In this document: positions 4,549-5,009 of the stretch, one piece after another | Numbering within the stretch: the stretch's first letter is position 1 | How the letters are laid out: each line of letters starts with the position of its first letter | Notes under the pieces: generated by a model | What the model saw: the letters and a program-made list of their open reading frames with translations, nothing else | Databases searched by the model: none | Told to the model about the DNA's origin: nothing | Assembly: GCA_021156345.1 (NCBI GenBank) | Contig: JAJNDJ010000116.1 | Span: 1-5,009 of the forward strand | Direction of reading: 5' to 3' | Origin: Rubrobacteraceae bacterium | Lineage (GTDB): Bacteria > Actinomycetota > Rubrobacteria > Rubrobacterales > Rubrobacteraceae | DNA length: 5,009 bases | Translations under genes and position numbers: made by a program

Positions 4549-5009
4549 GTGGACTTCGCGTCGTTGGCGGGAGCGAGGATCGTCGATCTCTCACTGACCG
4601 TATCTGAGCGGCTCCCGGGTACGTGGCCAGGGCACATGACCTACGCCCACCACAACTGGAACTGGTTCGCCGAGGTCCATAGCCCAACAGGCAAGACCAG
4701 GAGCACCGACCCCTACCAGACCAACTTCGTCGTTATGGACGAGCACTGCGGCACCCACTTTGACGCCCCGACCCACTTCGTCCCGCCCCCCGACTCTGGC
4801 CTGGATCTCGCTGGACCCCTCGGGGATCAAACAGGGGAGAAAGTACCTCTCGAAGACCTGATGGGTCCGGCCGTCGTGGTGGACGTCCGGTTCCTGGCGG
4901 AGGAGGGAAAACCGGGGATCAGCCCCTTCATAACCGCCGGGCACGTAGAGGAGTGGGAGGAAGAGAACGGATCGCTCCGGGCTAGCGAGGTCGTGCTCTT
5001 CAGGACAGG
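4549..5009 (+). CDS. Cyclase-family metal-dependent hydrolase (kynurenine formamidase-like), 3' end outside the window
   Basis: The first 153 codons of a gene run off the right edge without a stop. The product begins ASLAGARIVDLSLTVSERLPG, typical of the cyclase/kynurenine-formamidase fold, and carries the family signature HCGTHFDAPTHF at 66-77. H66, H70 and D72 correspond to the metal ligands H50, H54 and D56 of bacterial KynB, and H76 to the catalytic H60. Family proteins are 210-270 residues, so about a third, including the last metal-site residues, is missing. There is no signal peptide. GTG 4549 is fixed by AGGAGG at 4539-4544. Members hydrolyse N-formylkynurenine, isatin and other amide or lactone-like rings. 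In this operon opening of a sugar lactone is plausible, but nothing in the visible part proves it. No kynurenine-pathway gene lies nearby. Confidence 0.9.
   Translation, partial: MDFASLAGARIVDLSLTVSERLPGTWPGHMTYAHHNWNWFAEVHSPTGKTRSTDPYQTNFVVMDEHCGTHFDAPTHFVPPPDSGLDLAGPLGDQTGEKVPLEDLMGPAVVVDVRFLAEEGKPGISPFITAGHVEEWEEENGSLRASEVVLFRT

Noticed and set aside
4591..4944. Minus-strand 117-codon frame opposite the cyclase gene
   Set aside because: The plus strand carries the intact HCGTHFDAPTHF motif in a continuous frame to the window edge, so the minus frame is a shadow.
1..5009. CRISPR array, insertion sequence or phage attachment site
   Set aside because: There are no regularly spaced repeats, no transposase-like frame, and no long terminal inverted repeats in the window.

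Overview
The window is GC-rich bacterial DNA. Short gaps, strong AGGAGG-type ribosome binding sites, frequent GTG starts (three of the five plus-strand genes), and visible use of AGG and ATA codons fit a high-GC Gram-positive, perhaps a deep-branching actinobacterium such as a Rubrobacter-like lineage. That placement is an impression from composition and style, not a match.

Layout: positions 1-94 hold the first 31 codons of a gene reading leftwards and leaving the window. Positions 95-317 are a divergent control region that is AT-richer than the genes. It carries a good leftward promoter (TTGACA-17-TAACAT), a weaker rightward promoter, short operator-like repeats, and a 27-bp near-perfect palindrome directly against the ribosome binding site of the first rightward gene. 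Five genes then read rightwards: a classical short-chain dehydrogenase/reductase (318-1094), a DUF1537 four-carbon acid sugar kinase (1242-2435), a PdxA2-type phosphotetronate dehydrogenase (2432-3430), a LarA-like DUF2088 protein with the nickel-pincer cofactor residues (3433-4482), and the start of a cyclase-family metal-dependent hydrolase (4549 to the window end). The kinase, PdxA2 and LarA-like genes are packed with a 4-nt overlap and a 2-nt gap, so they are almost certainly co-transcribed. The dehydrogenase and cyclase genes are probably in the same operon. I see no convincing terminator anywhere.

How they may work together: the kinase and PdxA2 form the known D-threonate route (D-threonate to 4-phospho-D-threonate, then oxidation and decarboxylation to dihydroxyacetone phosphate). 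The unusual partner is the LarA homolog. Enzymes of that family invert C2 of alpha-hydroxy acids, and D-erythronate and D-threonate are C2 epimers, so a nickel-pincer epimerase could feed D-erythronate (or another C2 epimer) into the kinase. The SDR and cyclase-family hydrolase could act upstream, oxidising a sugar to a lactone and opening it. The kinase/PdxA2 pair is well supported by family knowledge. The epimerase and lactonase roles are inferences from context and conserved residues.
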